The notes under the pieces were generated by a model that did not search any database, was not told where the DNA came from, and saw only the letters and a list, made by a program, of their open reading frames with translations. DNA of 64,000 nt from Candidatus Sysuiplasma jiujiangense (lineage in GTDB: Archaea > Thermoplasmatota > Thermoplasmata > Sysuiplasmatales > Sysuiplasmataceae): contig JAHEAD010000011.1 of the NCBI GenBank assembly GCA_019721075.1, forward strand, positions 1-64,000, given 5' to 3'. The translations under genes were made by a program, and so were the position numbers. Positions 26,470-36,484 of the stretch are shown here, in pieces. Every line of letters starts with the position of its first letter. Within the stretch, counting starts at the first letter, position 1.

Positions 26470-27765
26470 ATGGCATTGTTCCCTGTCTCTCCACGAAAAC
26501 GGTTTGAGGTCCATTTTCATGGGACTGTCCGGCACGTGCGGCTGGCGGTCTGCGGACTCATTCTGGCAGAATTGGTAAATATGAAATTCGTATTCCCCTC
26601 AGCAATGCATTCATTCTCCCTTGCTGTCTCTATTGCTGCAGCCCTCCTCGTCCTGCTCTATTTTCCCATTGCGATAATGCAGGACTGGCTGCTCATCAGG
26701 AACAGAAAGACATTCAGAATAGAATGCGACCATTCAGCCAGCGCGGAACAGGGAAGACGTGTACTGTGTGTTGTCACGACAAGCGGGCAGAATCCCATGG
26801 TCGTCGAGCACATACTCTCAGTGTTACGCTCCTACAACCTTAGCATAGAGCTCTTCGTGATTAAGGAGGAAAAGGACAGATTCACCTATTCAGCGACCGA
26901 AATCACAGTTCCGGGTGCCTATGAAACAGGCAACAGGACAAAACACAAAATGAGGGCCCTGCAGTACGGCATAGAGCATCTGCATTACCTCGGATACGAC
27001 AGGGAGACCTACATATGCCACCTTGATGACGACTCCCTCGTCACGGAAGAGTATCTTGAGCACATCTTCAGGATGAAGGAGGAGGCGGGACAGGGTTTCC
27101 TGCGGCTCAGAAAGACCGGCGTGCATATGCTCTCGACGCTCGCCGACATGGTCAGAGTGTCAAATTGCGATTCATTCTGTCATTTCTTCAATGCAGGTGG
27201 CCACCCCAAATCCGTTCATGGAGAGGGGCTGGTGATAAGAGCTGATGTGGAATATCAGCTCGGATGGGATTACGGAACGTATGGTGCGGATGACCTCATC
27301 ATGGGGCAGCTCATAGTAAAGCAGGGGTACTCGTTCGGCTTCATCCCCCATCCCATATTCATTGCACCGCCAGTGTCCGCCAGGGACTTCTACAAGCAGA
27401 GAAGGCGCTGGATCATGTCGATCCTCTGGTCGAGCAGGAGAATCAGGGAAATAGATGCGGTGACGATGGACTGGTTTCTATACAGGTACGCAGTGGGGTG
27501 GACTGGCGTGCTCGGCATCGTCGTTTTCGCCTTCGGATTACTGGAAGGGTTTATGCTCCCTCTCCCGGTGGAGGCCATGCTTGTATTCAACCTGCTCAGC
27601 TATTTCCTCTTTTATCAGTATGGTTCAGCGAGAACTTCAAAGAAGTACATGATCCCCATGGCGCTGCTCCAGTTTCCGGTTGCGCTCTATGAGGGCGGAA
27701 CACTGATCTATTCGCTCCTGTTTCCACCGGCCAGGGACTCGTTCGACGTCATAACAAAGGTCTGA
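26470..27765 (+). CDS. Membrane-bound family 2 glycosyltransferase
   Basis: A 431-aa protein with two N-terminal and about three C-terminal membrane helices around a cytosolic GT2 domain. The catalytic motifs are CHLDDDS near residue 180, a second acidic site in YGADDLIMGQL near residue 275, and QRRRW near residue 315. This is the D,D,D,QxxRW set of processive or egghead-like enzymes. It probably adds sugars to a lipid or surface glycan on the cytosolic face. The acceptor is not known. Confidence 0.88.
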   Translation: MALFPVSPRKRFEVHFHGTVRHVRLAVCGLILAELVNMKFVFPSAMHSFSLAVSIAAALLVLLYFPIAIMQDWLLIRNRKTFRIECDHSASAEQGRRVLCVVTTSGQNPMVVEHILSVLRSYNLSIELFVIKEEKDRFTYSATEITVPGAYETGNRTKHKMRALQYGIEHLHYLGYDRETYICHLDDDSLVTEEYLEHIFRMKEEAGQGFLRLRKTGVHMLSTLADMVRVSNCDSFCHFFNAGGHPKSVHGEGLVIRADVEYQLGWDYGTYGADDLIMGQLIVKQGYSFGFIPHPIFIAPPVSARDFYKQRRRWIMSILWSSRRIREIDAVTMDWFLYRYAVGWTGVLGIVVFAFGLLEGFMLPLPVEAMLVFNLLSYFLFYQYGSARTSKKYMIPMALLQFPVALYEGGTLIYSLLFPPARDSFDVITKV

Positions 27766-27927
27766 ATTCAAAACAAGCGATGCCTGCATACGGAAAAACC
27801 GGTGCTGGAATTGCTGTTTAGCTTAACTAAAATAATTAAACCAAAATCATTGTAAATTACGAGATTCAGTAAAAACTTTTAAATGCATTACCACTATAAA
27901 AGGGATTACAAAAGGGGGCTTTTGAAA

Positions 27928-29889
27928 TTGGTCTCTAGTACTGGAACAACAGCAACAATTGAATCGGACAAGAAACTGAGGAGAGAACTGTCCTTCCGTG
28001 ACCTTCTGATGCTTTCCCTCGGAGGCATCATAGGTTCGGGATGGCTTTTTGCAGTTCTTGCCGCAAGTGCCGATGCCGGTCCTGCAGTCATTGTCAGCTG
28101 GATCGTTGGGGGAATACTGGTACTGTTCATAGCACTGAACTACGCGGAGGTCTCGGGCATGATACCGAGAAGCGGAGCGATTGTGCGATATCCGCACCTG
28201 TCGCACGGAAGCTATACCGGTTACATACTGGGGTGGACATACATGCTTTCGGCAGTCACTGTCCCGACGATAGAGGCCGAGGCAGTGGTCGGATATGCAG
28301 CAACCTATGTTCCGAGCCTGACGTACAGCACCAGCACGCTGCTCGGCACGGTAACAATACTCAGCGGCACCGGAATCGCCCTTGCATTTGTGCTCCTTGT
28401 TTTCTTCTTCTTCCTGAACTACTTTGGAATAAGATTCCTTGGAAAGTTCAACCAGTACGTGACATGGTGGAAATTCATAATACCGGCGCTCACCTTTATA
28501 CTGCTCTTCAGTGTCTTCAGGGCAAGCAACTTCAGTGCCTATGGCGGCTTTACACCGTTCGGCTGGGGACCCGTGTTCCTTGCCATACCCACAGCGGGCA
28601 TTGTCTTCTCGTACCTCGGCTTCAGGCAGGCGCTTGAATACGGCGGCGAGGCAAAAAATCCACAGAGGGATGTACCCAAGGCGACCATCGTATCTGTGCT
28701 GATAGGCATCGTTCTCTACACGCTGCTCCAAGTAGCGTTTACCGGGGCGATAAACTGGGCCAACATAGACATAGTGAATTCAGCAGGCAAGGTTGTAGGG
28801 CCGATAGCTGCCGGGAACTGGGCGGCGCTGAAGTCCACAACCTGGGCTTCCGGGCCTTTCTACAACGCACTCAAATCTTCGGGGCTTGCACTTCTGGGAG
28901 CCTTTGCCGTATTCCTGCTGATAGATGCCTGGATTTCACCGTCGGGAACAGGCTGGGTCTACATGGGCACGGGAACGAGGACATTCTACGGTCTCGGTGC
29001 CGACGGCTACCTGCCGAAGGCGTTCACCCAGCTCTCGAGCTACAAAATACCATGGCTCTCCCTGATCGCAGCTCTGATTGTCGGCCTGATATTCCTTCTC
29101 CCGTTCCCGAGCTGGTACCTGCTTGTCGGTTTCATCTCAAGCGCAACGGTCTTCACATATGTGATGGGAGGCGTTGCACTTCAGGTCTTCAGGAAGACTG
29201 CACCGTCGATGAAAAGACCGTTCAGGCTGCCCGGAGCGCTCATACTCGCGCCTATAGGGTTTGTTTCCGCGGCGATGATCGTCTACTGGTCCGGAATAAC
29301 ACTTGTCATCATACTCGTATATGCGATACTCGCAGGTCTGCCGCTCTACATAATACTCTACGGCCCCAATAAGCTCGGAATTAACCGCGGCGTGGCTGCA
29401 GTGCTGGGCATTGTCTTCTGGATCCTGCTTGGCGTTTTCTTCTTCTACGGATACAACAGCATCATAACACCGGGCGTCACCGAGGCCACCGGCGGAGTGC
29501 CGAGTTCCATAGGCAACGGTATGACCGCAGCAATACTCAACACGAGATTCTTCATATTCTTCGGCGTGACTGCGTTGCTGTCACTCGGAACAACGGCAAT
29601 CATACACGTGCTTACGGACAAGGAAAAGAAGAGGGAGATCGCCTCGGGGTACTGGCTTGTGCTGTTTGCGCTTGCAATACTCTTGCTTTCCTACTTCGGA
29701 GCATTCGGCTTTGACACCGTTATCGCGTTCCCGTGGGACAATGTCGCGGCGATAGTGCTTGCGATTGTGTTCTACATTGCTGCGGTACTCAGCGGCTACA
29801 AGACAGATGACATTACAGACATACTCGGTTCAGAGGGGGTTCCTGCGCCCGTTGTTGGAGCATCGGAAGCTGCAGAAGAAAAGAGCTGA
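27928..29889 (+). CDS. APC-family amino acid permease
   Basis: About 653 aa with 12-14 membrane helices. The LSLGGIIGSGWLFAVLAASADAGPA start of helix 1 and EYGGEAKNPQRDVPKA are the classic APC motifs. The C-terminal extension with two or more extra helices is longer than usual. The start is uncertain: TATA box CTTTTAAATG (27876-27885) places transcription near 27908, ruling out the ATG at 27883. GGGGG at 27914-27918 then precedes in-frame TTG codons at 27922 and 27928, and the latter has better spacing. Substrate not determined. Confidence 0.9.
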   Translation: MVSSTGTTATIESDKKLRRELSFRDLLMLSLGGIIGSGWLFAVLAASADAGPAVIVSWIVGGILVLFIALNYAEVSGMIPRSGAIVRYPHLSHGSYTGYILGWTYMLSAVTVPTIEAEAVVGYAATYVPSLTYSTSTLLGTVTILSGTGIALAFVLLVFFFFLNYFGIRFLGKFNQYVTWWKFIIPALTFILLFSVFRASNFSAYGGFTPFGWGPVFLAIPTAGIVFSYLGFRQALEYGGEAKNPQRDVPKATIVSVLIGIVLYTLLQVAFTGAINWANIDIVNSAGKVVGPIAAGNWAALKSTTWASGPFYNALKSSGLALLGAFAVFLLIDAWISPSGTGWVYMGTGTRTFYGLGADGYLPKAFTQLSSYKIPWLSLIAALIVGLIFLLPFPSWYLLVGFISSATVFTYVMGGVALQVFRKTAPSMKRPFRLPGALILAPIGFVSAAMIVYWSGITLVIILVYAILAGLPLYIILYGPNKLGINRGVAAVLGIVFWILLGVFFFYGYNSIITPGVTEATGGVPSSIGNGMTAAILNTRFFIFFGVTALLSLGTTAIIHVLTDKEKKREIASGYWLVLFALAILLLSYFGAFGFDTVIAFPWDNVAAIVLAIVFYIAAVLSGYKTDDITDILGSEGVPAPVVGASEAAEEKS

Positions 29890-30019
29890 AACTGCAGCGA
29901 CAGGTACCATTCAAACCATTTAATAAACACTTTCCTTCATTCTTGTGAGCACCCCTTTCCATGGGCAGGGACTGTTTTTTGCTTATTTTATTAATCGTGA
30001 ATATGCATGCGGCAGCCAT

Positions 30020-31054
30020 ATGAATACGAAATACCTGGGCAGGACGGGAGTCAGAATAAGCGAGCTGTGCCTCGGCACAATGACATTCGGCTGGAGGGCG
30101 GATGAACGAATCAGCCATGCCATACTCGATGCTTTCAGGGATGAGGGCGGAAATTTCATTGACACGGCCGATGTCTATGCGGGAGGGAAATCGGAACAGA
30201 TCGCCGGAGAGTGGCTGAAGAGGAACGGGAGGGATGATTTTGTTGTCGCCACCAAGATCCGTTTTCAGACATCGGGGAAGGCAAACGACATCGGCCTTTC
30301 AAGGAGGCACATACTCAGCGGTGTGAGGAGCAGCCTGAAACGGCTGCAGACAGACTACATCGACCTTTACCAGATTCATGCCTGGGATCCGGCAACGCCG
30401 GTGGAGGAAACGCTGCGTGCACTCCAAACACTCGTCGATGATGGGGTTGTCAGGTACATCGGTGCAAGCAACCTCAGGGCATGGCAGCTGCAGCTTGCCC
30501 TGGACAGCGCAAGGGAAAACGGTCTGAGCGGTTTCGTATCACTGCAGCCGCAGTATAGCCTGCTCTGCCGCGCAACCGAATTTGAACTCATTCCTGCTTG
30601 CAGGCACAATGGTCTTGCCGTAAACCCATGGAGTCCTCTGGGCCGGGGCCTGCTGACCGGAAAGTACAGCAGGGAAATGAAGAGCCCGCCCGAAAACACA
30701 AGGATTGGCGCATCCTACAGGGAAGGCAGGAAGGACATCTGGGACAGGCAGAATAACGACCTGACATGGCGTATTGTCGAAACGGTCGGCAGGATTGCGG
30801 CAGAAACGGGAAAGACGCATTCCCAGATCGCACTCAACTGGCTGCTCGGCAGGGAGGGAGTGACCTCGCCGACACTCGGCGTTTCAAGCGTCGAACAGCT
30901 GAGAGACAATGCCGGTGCTGCCGGATGGAGACTGGAAAAGGGTCACTCCGATGAACTCGACAGGGTGAGCGCACCACAGGTCTCATACCCCTACGACCAG
31001 GCGGCCGAGGAGCAGCAGAAGAGGGGCAGGGAGGATTTTCAGGCACAGGAATGA
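30020..31054 (+). CDS. Aldo/keto reductase (AKR, longer subfamily)
   Basis: A 344-aa protein like YajO/Tas-type AKRs. It begins MNTKYLGRTGVRISELCLGTMTFGW. The tetrad is visible as FIDTADVYAGG (Asp, Tyr), ATKIRF (Lys) and QIHAWDP (His). The C-terminal LGVSSVEQLRDN binds cofactor. ATG 30020 fits a TATA box in GCTTATTTTATTAAT (about 29981-29995); earlier starts extend into promoter sequence. Substrate unknown. Confidence 0.92.
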   Translation: MNTKYLGRTGVRISELCLGTMTFGWRADERISHAILDAFRDEGGNFIDTADVYAGGKSEQIAGEWLKRNGRDDFVVATKIRFQTSGKANDIGLSRRHILSGVRSSLKRLQTDYIDLYQIHAWDPATPVEETLRALQTLVDDGVVRYIGASNLRAWQLQLALDSARENGLSGFVSLQPQYSLLCRATEFELIPACRHNGLAVNPWSPLGRGLLTGKYSREMKSPPENTRIGASYREGRKDIWDRQNNDLTWRIVETVGRIAAETGKTHSQIALNWLLGREGVTSPTLGVSSVEQLRDNAGAAGWRLEKGHSDELDRVSAPQVSYPYDQAAEEQQKRGREDFQAQE

Positions 31055-31102
31055 AAAGAAGGACCATTTCAGATATAGCCGGCCGGACAGCATGATTATT
31101 GC

Positions 31103-32287
31103 TTATCGGACAGCGGCAATCCGCACCGGCACCTTTCTGAATTCCATCCTGTAGAAGATCACAGCTGCAAGAGCCGTTACTGCACTCGCCATGTACATTA
31201 CTGCGATATAGCCGTTGAAAAGGCTGAAACCTAAACTCACAGCAGAGGTTGCGAGTACGCCCCCTGCGAGCGGACCGCCTATGCCGGACAGGGCCATAAG
31301 CGATGCGAGCATCCCTGCGGAAGCACCTCTTTCGGATGAGCGCTCGACCACATACCGCAGTCCGCCGACATACATGAATGCCCATGCCACACCGAGGAGT
31401 ACCTGGGTCGCTGCCAGCTCGTCAAAATTCCTGGCAAATGCGAAGGAAACAAATGTCACGGATGAGAGCGCAATGCCAAGCTGCACGAGGTATCTCGGCT
31501 GCATGCCGCGCGTCAGGAATCGCATGGAAAGCACCTGTACGACCGAATTGAGGACGTATATGAACGAAACGAGTGCAAGCCTTACGCTGTAGGGGTAGTA
31601 GGACGGTGTGAGCTCAAGGCTGAAAATCGGAAAAATTGCCCAAATAGCAGTCGCACCGAAATGCCTGAGCGACAGAGAGATATACGCCGCCCTTCCCTTT
31701 CTGAAAACACCACGCGGAAAGAAGTGCATTCTTCCCCTCCGTCTCCTGAGTTCTGGCGCTCCGAGCGAGACGAAGAATGTTGCAAACAGCAGGATGGCTG
31801 AAAGGGCAAAAACAGGAGAAAGAAGTTCCCGCCCGATCGATTTGCCCGCAAACAGGTATATCACGATGCCTGCAAATCCCTGGCCTATCGCGGAGCCGAG
31901 TGATGCAAAGGAACTGAAGCTGCCAAGATCCCTCTTGAGATCTATTGCGTAGGCGATGAGTGAACTGCTTGAACCGGCGGAAAGCCCAAGAAGGAAGCGT
32001 ACTGCCAGGAGCTCTGCAGGGCTGTCGGCGAGCAGCTGCAAAAAAGCCATGAGAGAGGCAAACAGAAGGCTGATCATCAGCACCGGCCTTCTGCCATAGA
32101 TATCCGATAGGCGGCCTAGCGTGTAGTTGCTTACCAGGAGAGCAACGCTGTAGGAGGCGACAATTGCACCGATTTCGGCGCTTGAAGCGCCTATCTCCGA
32201 AGCATAGACAGGAATGAAGAGCGTCGAGGATGTGTACGCTATGTTTGTCAGCAGCTGCATATGCAGGTCGCTGTTCCGGAAATTCAT
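31103..32287 (-). CDS. Major facilitator superfamily transporter
   Basis: A 394-aa protein with twelve predicted membrane segments. Motif A is seen as LGRLSDIYGRRPV near residue 57, and RFLLGLSAGSSSSLIAYAID follows. The second half repeats a weaker version. It is unrelated by eye to the MFS protein at 18939. Substrate unknown. Confidence 0.88.
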   Translation of the reverse strand: MNFRNSDLHMQLLTNIAYTSSTLFIPVYASEIGASSAEIGAIVASYSVALLVSNYTLGRLSDIYGRRPVLMISLLFASLMAFLQLLADSPAELLAVRFLLGLSAGSSSSLIAYAIDLKRDLGSFSSFASLGSAIGQGFAGIVIYLFAGKSIGRELLSPVFALSAILLFATFFVSLGAPELRRRRGRMHFFPRGVFRKGRAAYISLSLRHFGATAIWAIFPIFSLELTPSYYPYSVRLALVSFIYVLNSVVQVLSMRFLTRGMQPRYLVQLGIALSSVTFVSFAFARNFDELAATQVLLGVAWAFMYVGGLRYVVERSSERGASAGMLASLMALSGIGGPLAGGVLATSAVSLGFSLFNGYIAVMYMASAVTALAAVIFYRMEFRKVPVRIAAVR

Positions 32288-32495
32288 TGCAGAATCTTCC
32301 CATGCGATCTGTTATTAAAATGCTTGACAAAATCCGTGTTTCGGCATGAAGCAGGACATGACTGGCAGGACCCGAACATGACACCTGGCAGGTCCGGCAG
32401 GCAGGGCATGTGTTGCGGCAGCCGGGAAGAGAAATCCGAAATCATTCTTTTCACTGTTTTTCATGGGATTCGAAGAGGTTTTCCGGCACCTTTTC

Positions 32496-33173
32496 CTATT
32501 GCGCGATATCTGCTGCATGCAGCCCGTAGTGGGACACAAAATGGACTATCAGCAGAAAGACAATGAATAACGGAACCAGCAGCAGGTCGGTGAAGCTCAC
32601 CACCGTTTCCGCGTACCAGAATGCAGAGAATGTGAGGAGCAGGGCTGAAACAAGCATCTTCATGTTTGCCTGCTTTACCTTCCTGACCTGTGAATGCAGG
32701 GCTGCCGCGGCAATGACAACCACCGCCACACCGAAAAACAGGCCGAGAAGCGTGGAACTGTAGCTGTTTGGATAGAGGGCTACGAGGACGATGGCAGCCT
32801 CGAACGCTTCGACAGCACCAACTGAGAAACCTGTGGCCAGTAATCCCTTCTCCTCCTCATCGTGGTGGCCGCCCTTCCACTTGTTCAGACCTAGCGATGT
32901 TCTTACCGCCCTCCTGGCACTCCTTGTCAGTCTCAGCCCGAAGTAAAGGAGGAGGGTTGCGGAGATTAGCCTGACGTAAACAAGCGGAAGAAGAGAAATA
33001 TAATTTCCGATGATTGCGGTCGGTATGAATATGACGAGCGCGCCTGCCGCAACGGCCAGAAAGGCAGATGAATCCCGTGTCTGCGCATACAGCGCGATGC
33101 CGACAGCCGCGGCTTCAGCCATCTCCAGGAGGGTTATACCTGCAGCCGCCAGGAAAATGCCAACATCAAGCAT
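32496..33173 (-). CDS. Membrane protein with duplicated acidic transmembrane motif
   Basis: A 225-aa protein with about six membrane helices in two repeats separated by a His/Glu-rich cytosolic loop (KWKGGHHDEEEKG). Each repeat begins with a helix bearing paired glutamates: TLLEMAEAAAVGIALYAQT and GAVEAFEAAIVLVALYPNS. This resembles an uncharacterised archaeal membrane family (COG4280-like, from memory). Duplicated E-x-x-E helices are found in some cation transporters, so cation transport is possible but not shown. Confidence 0.7.
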   Translation of the reverse strand: MLDVGIFLAAAGITLLEMAEAAAVGIALYAQTRDSSAFLAVAAGALVIFIPTAIIGNYISLLPLVYVRLISATLLLYFGLRLTRSARRAVRTSLGLNKWKGGHHDEEEKGLLATGFSVGAVEAFEAAIVLVALYPNSYSSTLLGLFFGVAVVVIAAAALHSQVRKVKQANMKMLVSALLLTFSAFWYAETVVSFTDLLLVPLFIVFLLIVHFVSHYGLHAADIAQ

Positions 33174-33700
33174 TATCTGGCAATAACCGGTGCTATTACT
33201 TAAAATATAAGCGGAGACAGCAAACGGATTGCTCTACGACCCCGACGATTCTCATCCTCCCCGCAGGGTAGAGTCTGGCTTCTTTGCCCCCCGTTTCTGT
33301 CGGTATCATGAAGTCAGTAATGCCGCCATCCCCACGACATGCCGGGACATGTTTTTTATCACCCGCGTGAATTTCATACCGCATTTTCGCAGGTATCAAC
33401 TGAAATCATCCGGTTCAATGACTTCAAACTGTAACCCTTTGTTTCCCCTGAAACGCGACATCGCACCAGCCGGCAATTCACGAAAACCGCAGCATGGCCG
33501 AGGACAGGGCCTTTGCTGCATGCTTAATTCTCTGTCCGTATGACCGTTCATATGCACTCCAGTCTCTTCAGGCGTGCCCAGGTCTGGAGTACTGTTCCCT
33601 TTACTTCTTGACAATGAAATCGAACGCATTGTGAAATCTGTCAAACAGCTATTTAGTCAGTACAGGCAGTAGCATTTCTGTGCATTGTACATATATCAAT
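33174..33700. other. Intergenic region, no supported gene
   Basis: About 530 bases with no convincing gene. Short frames exist on both strands but lack coding bias and promoters. The TATA box GTACATATAT (33687-33696) at the right end serves the DUF2080 gene. Confidence 0.5.
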
Positions 33701-33883
33701 ATGCCAGTCGTTATGAGAACAGTTGAGGTCGTTGACGGCAATCTGCAACTGTCAGACGAGGTTGTTGCAGTCATAGAGAAGGAAGTGACAAAATTCGGTA
33801 CAGGGGCAAAGGTTGACTGCCCCAGGAAGTTCCTGGGGAAAAGGGTCTATCTTGTGATATGCGAGAAGGGAAGAGAAAAATGA
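33701..33883 (+). CDS. DUF2080-like small protein
   Basis: A 60-aa protein. Its C-terminal half, GAKVDCPRKFLGKRVYLVICE, resembles the archaeal DUF2080 family (pattern 'x-VPKEYIGKRVxVVI'), small proteins often encoded next to transposases. No transposase is adjacent here. ATG 33713 is an alternative start that would fit a leaderless transcript from the TATA box at 33687-33696. The fold suggests a small beta-rich, AbrB-like DNA-binding protein; this is inference. Confidence 0.6.
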   Translation: MPVVMRTVEVVDGNLQLSDEVVAVIEKEVTKFGTGAKVDCPRKFLGKRVYLVICEKGREK

Positions 33884-34150
33884 CGTATGTCGCACTATCA
33901 TCCGTGCCAAATATCATATATCCACCTTCAGCAAAATCCTACAGTACTGCAGACTATGTCCAGTGTCTGTTCTGTGAAGCGCGGTACTGTGGACGCAGAA
34001 AAATGTCATGGCCATGCACCGCAAAGTGGGGGCACGGAAGCAACTACAGACGGATAAATGAGGGGGAAGGCAGGAAAGATATTGGTCGGGCAAGGCGGCC
34101 AGGGGTCGCCGCCGCCGGTGCCTGAAAACAGTCGTGGTGAAGCAAATAAA

Positions 34151-35989
34151 ATGACAAAACACAGGCGGAAGTATCTGATGGCTGCACTGGTCGTATTGCT
34201 GTTTTTATCAGCCACCACAGCATATGGTGGCCAGCATCTGACTGTAAAGCCGAATGCAATGCAGAATGTGGTGAGCAGCGGTTCCGCAGTTAACACGCAA
34301 GATAAGCAGCTGGGCATTACCATGGACGCCGTCCCTGGTGCCGATGGTGGCGGTCCGTCGATTCCCCAGCCATCCGGTGCTATAGTCATTTGTTCCGGTC
34401 TATAATGCATTCGTGTCGCACAGTACCACATCCGTGGTGGTGAACAATTCTGTAGTTTTCCCGACAGGGTCATTTTCAAGGATCACAGTTACGTTCTTCT
34501 GCACATACGTGAGCAATCCGTTCGATACGAGCTTTATTGTCGAGGTCGATAATGTACAGATTATTGCGGGAAACACGCTTGAGCTTGAGAACACATCCGT
34601 TACCCAGAATGTAACCGATTATTATTCCATACTGCAGGGTACTGCAAGTGTTTTGGTAACATGCCCGCAATTTAATCCAGGATATTCATCCTATCTGTCG
34701 GCCTGGTTCACATTCTACGGCGGCACGAAAGCCCCGCAACCGAATGTTGTCCTGCCTGCCTTTACTTCCGCCGCATTTCCCACGCCGGGAAATGCATTCC
34801 CGGTAAACGTGCCCATTCCGTTCAATGTGTCCAGATATGCCAATGTGACGTTTCCGTCAGACATCACCAATGCTTACATCAATTTTTATGAGCAGCAGAA
34901 TGGAAACGATGAATTCTGGTACACATTGCAGCCGCCGTTCAGGGAGTTCAGAATATTTATCAACGGCACGCTTGTCGACACCACACAACCATATCCGAAC
35001 ATACAGGCAGGCGGGGGCGACCTGTTCCTGTGGCACCCGATACTTGCAATAGGTGCAGAGTTGTATCCGCCGCATGTGATACAGCTTGCTCCATATCTAT
35101 CGCTTCTTCATGGAAAGCAGATGATCCAGGTAGAGGTCCTTCAGGACGAAAACCTCTGGATCAGGGTTGCGCTGAATTTCATGATAACAACGGGTAGCCC
35201 TACAAAGGCTTCAGTGCCTGCCACATCGTTCCAGTTCCTGAACGGTATACGCAATCTCCAGCCACCAATGCAACGACGGAGAGCATACCGCCTACTGCCA
35301 CATATCTGAACGATTCCGAATCCGTCAGTGAGACATTTACCGCACATGGTTCTCAGAAATCTGCGTTATGGAGCAATGCCAGCATATTCAAGAAAACAGT
35401 ATCGTTCAACGCAAATTCGACTATATTTGATCCAAATTTCAACATCACCGGATCCACGCAATACGGCACAGGTGTCGTATACAATCAGAATTTCGCCATG
35501 TATGAGTACATCAACACAACATACCAGACGGACAGCACTTACCACGCTTCGATGCGAGGACATGCACTACAGGTAATAACGACAACGCAGAAAAGCGAGT
35601 ACATCCAGGTCAACGGGACGGACGTTTTTGATTTCATATTATCCTCGCCGTTTTCCATTCTAATCGGCTTCAATGTTACGCAGATACGCAACATCAGTAC
35701 GACGGTGACAGTATCAACTATTACCGGGTCAGGTTATTTCACAACATCGCGGACAGATGTGAACAGCACAATAGTCAATGGCACAGAGGCGTTTCTCGGT
35801 GAAATCAATTCGGAATTCGAGATCACGGCATTGCTTGCCAATCATGCCTACACCCAGAAGACGGTGAATTCAATATCAACGGTCAACGGTCAGGTTACTG
35901 CATCCTTTGATTTGAAGGAAATAGCTGTCAATGATTCCCTCGTAAACAGAAATGGGACGCTGATTTACTATCAGGTTTCATCGACCTGA
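34151..35989 (+). pseudogene. Secreted PNGase A-like glycoamidase, interrupted by two frameshifts
   Basis: A signal peptide (MTKHRRKYLMAALVVLLFL) begins at 34151. The frame breaks at the TTT run at 34389-34391, and sequence continues one frame over as VPVYNAFVSHSTTS. This frame holds the PNGase A-family core: GNDEFWYTLQPPFREFRIFINGTLV, then FLWHPILAIGAE and the LWIRVALNFMI strand. Near 35235-35260 it shifts back to the original frame (TQSPATNATTES) and runs to a stop at 35987. The repaired product would be about 612 aa with many N-glycosylation sequons. PNGase A enzymes remove N-glycans from glycoproteins, and an acidophile example is known in Sulfolobus. Either real decay or assembly error. 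Confidence 0.75.
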
Positions 35990-36484
35990 CTTCTGTGTTC
36001 GTTCCATACCCTGCTGTTTCAAACCATTTTCCCTTTTTTTAATTTCCAGGCTGAAAAGCATCGCAGGCCGCCATGCAATTGCCTGCTATCTGCCCTCCTT
36101 TCCCTTTCTGCGGATCAAACTGTCCGTCGGTTGTTCCGAACCGCACCATGTCATCATGGATGCGGTTGGAATCTATCCCTTGGAAGTCAGGGTTTATGGA
36201 AGGAAGATCGTGCGATGCCGTGGAATCGGAAACGGCAGTGGACGCGCCCCGGAAAGACACCAGCGAGAACCTCATGTTGCGAGTTCTGTGGAATGCTGAC
36301 TCAGACCGATGGACACTTAGCCAACCTTCCATGAAACCTGCCAGTCTATCCCTGAGAATGTGGCATTCGTTTACTGAAACAAAGACTGCCACAAAAACTG
36401 AATATTCAACATAGACGGATGCCATAAGGGATACCGCTGGTTTCAGGAAACATGGCAGAGACCGGAATTCAAGTCGTATATCTA
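35990..36484. other. Intergenic region with a diverged repeat, no supported gene
   Basis: Overlapping short frames on both strands lack family resemblance. The only structure noted is the 58-base repeat copy at 36327-36384, matched beyond the ATPase gene. Confidence 0.45.
36327..36384 (+). repeat. Diverged direct repeat, copy 1 (flanks ATPase gene)
   Basis: This 58-base stretch aligns without gaps to 37903-37960, with 43 of 58 bases identical by my count. In the same relative frame both copies read SMK...WHSF followed by Ser/Thr/Lys residues. The two copies bracket the ATPase gene in direct orientation. They may be remnants of a mobile sequence. Confidence 0.5.

Noticed and set aside
33396-33644. 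82-aa minus-strand frame in the gap before the DUF2080 gene
   Set aside because: No family resemblance, no promoter, and no convincing codon bias.
36039-36425. Overlapping 113-128 aa frames on both strands
   Set aside because: Neither shows recognisable domains, and the only notable feature is the 58-base repeat.
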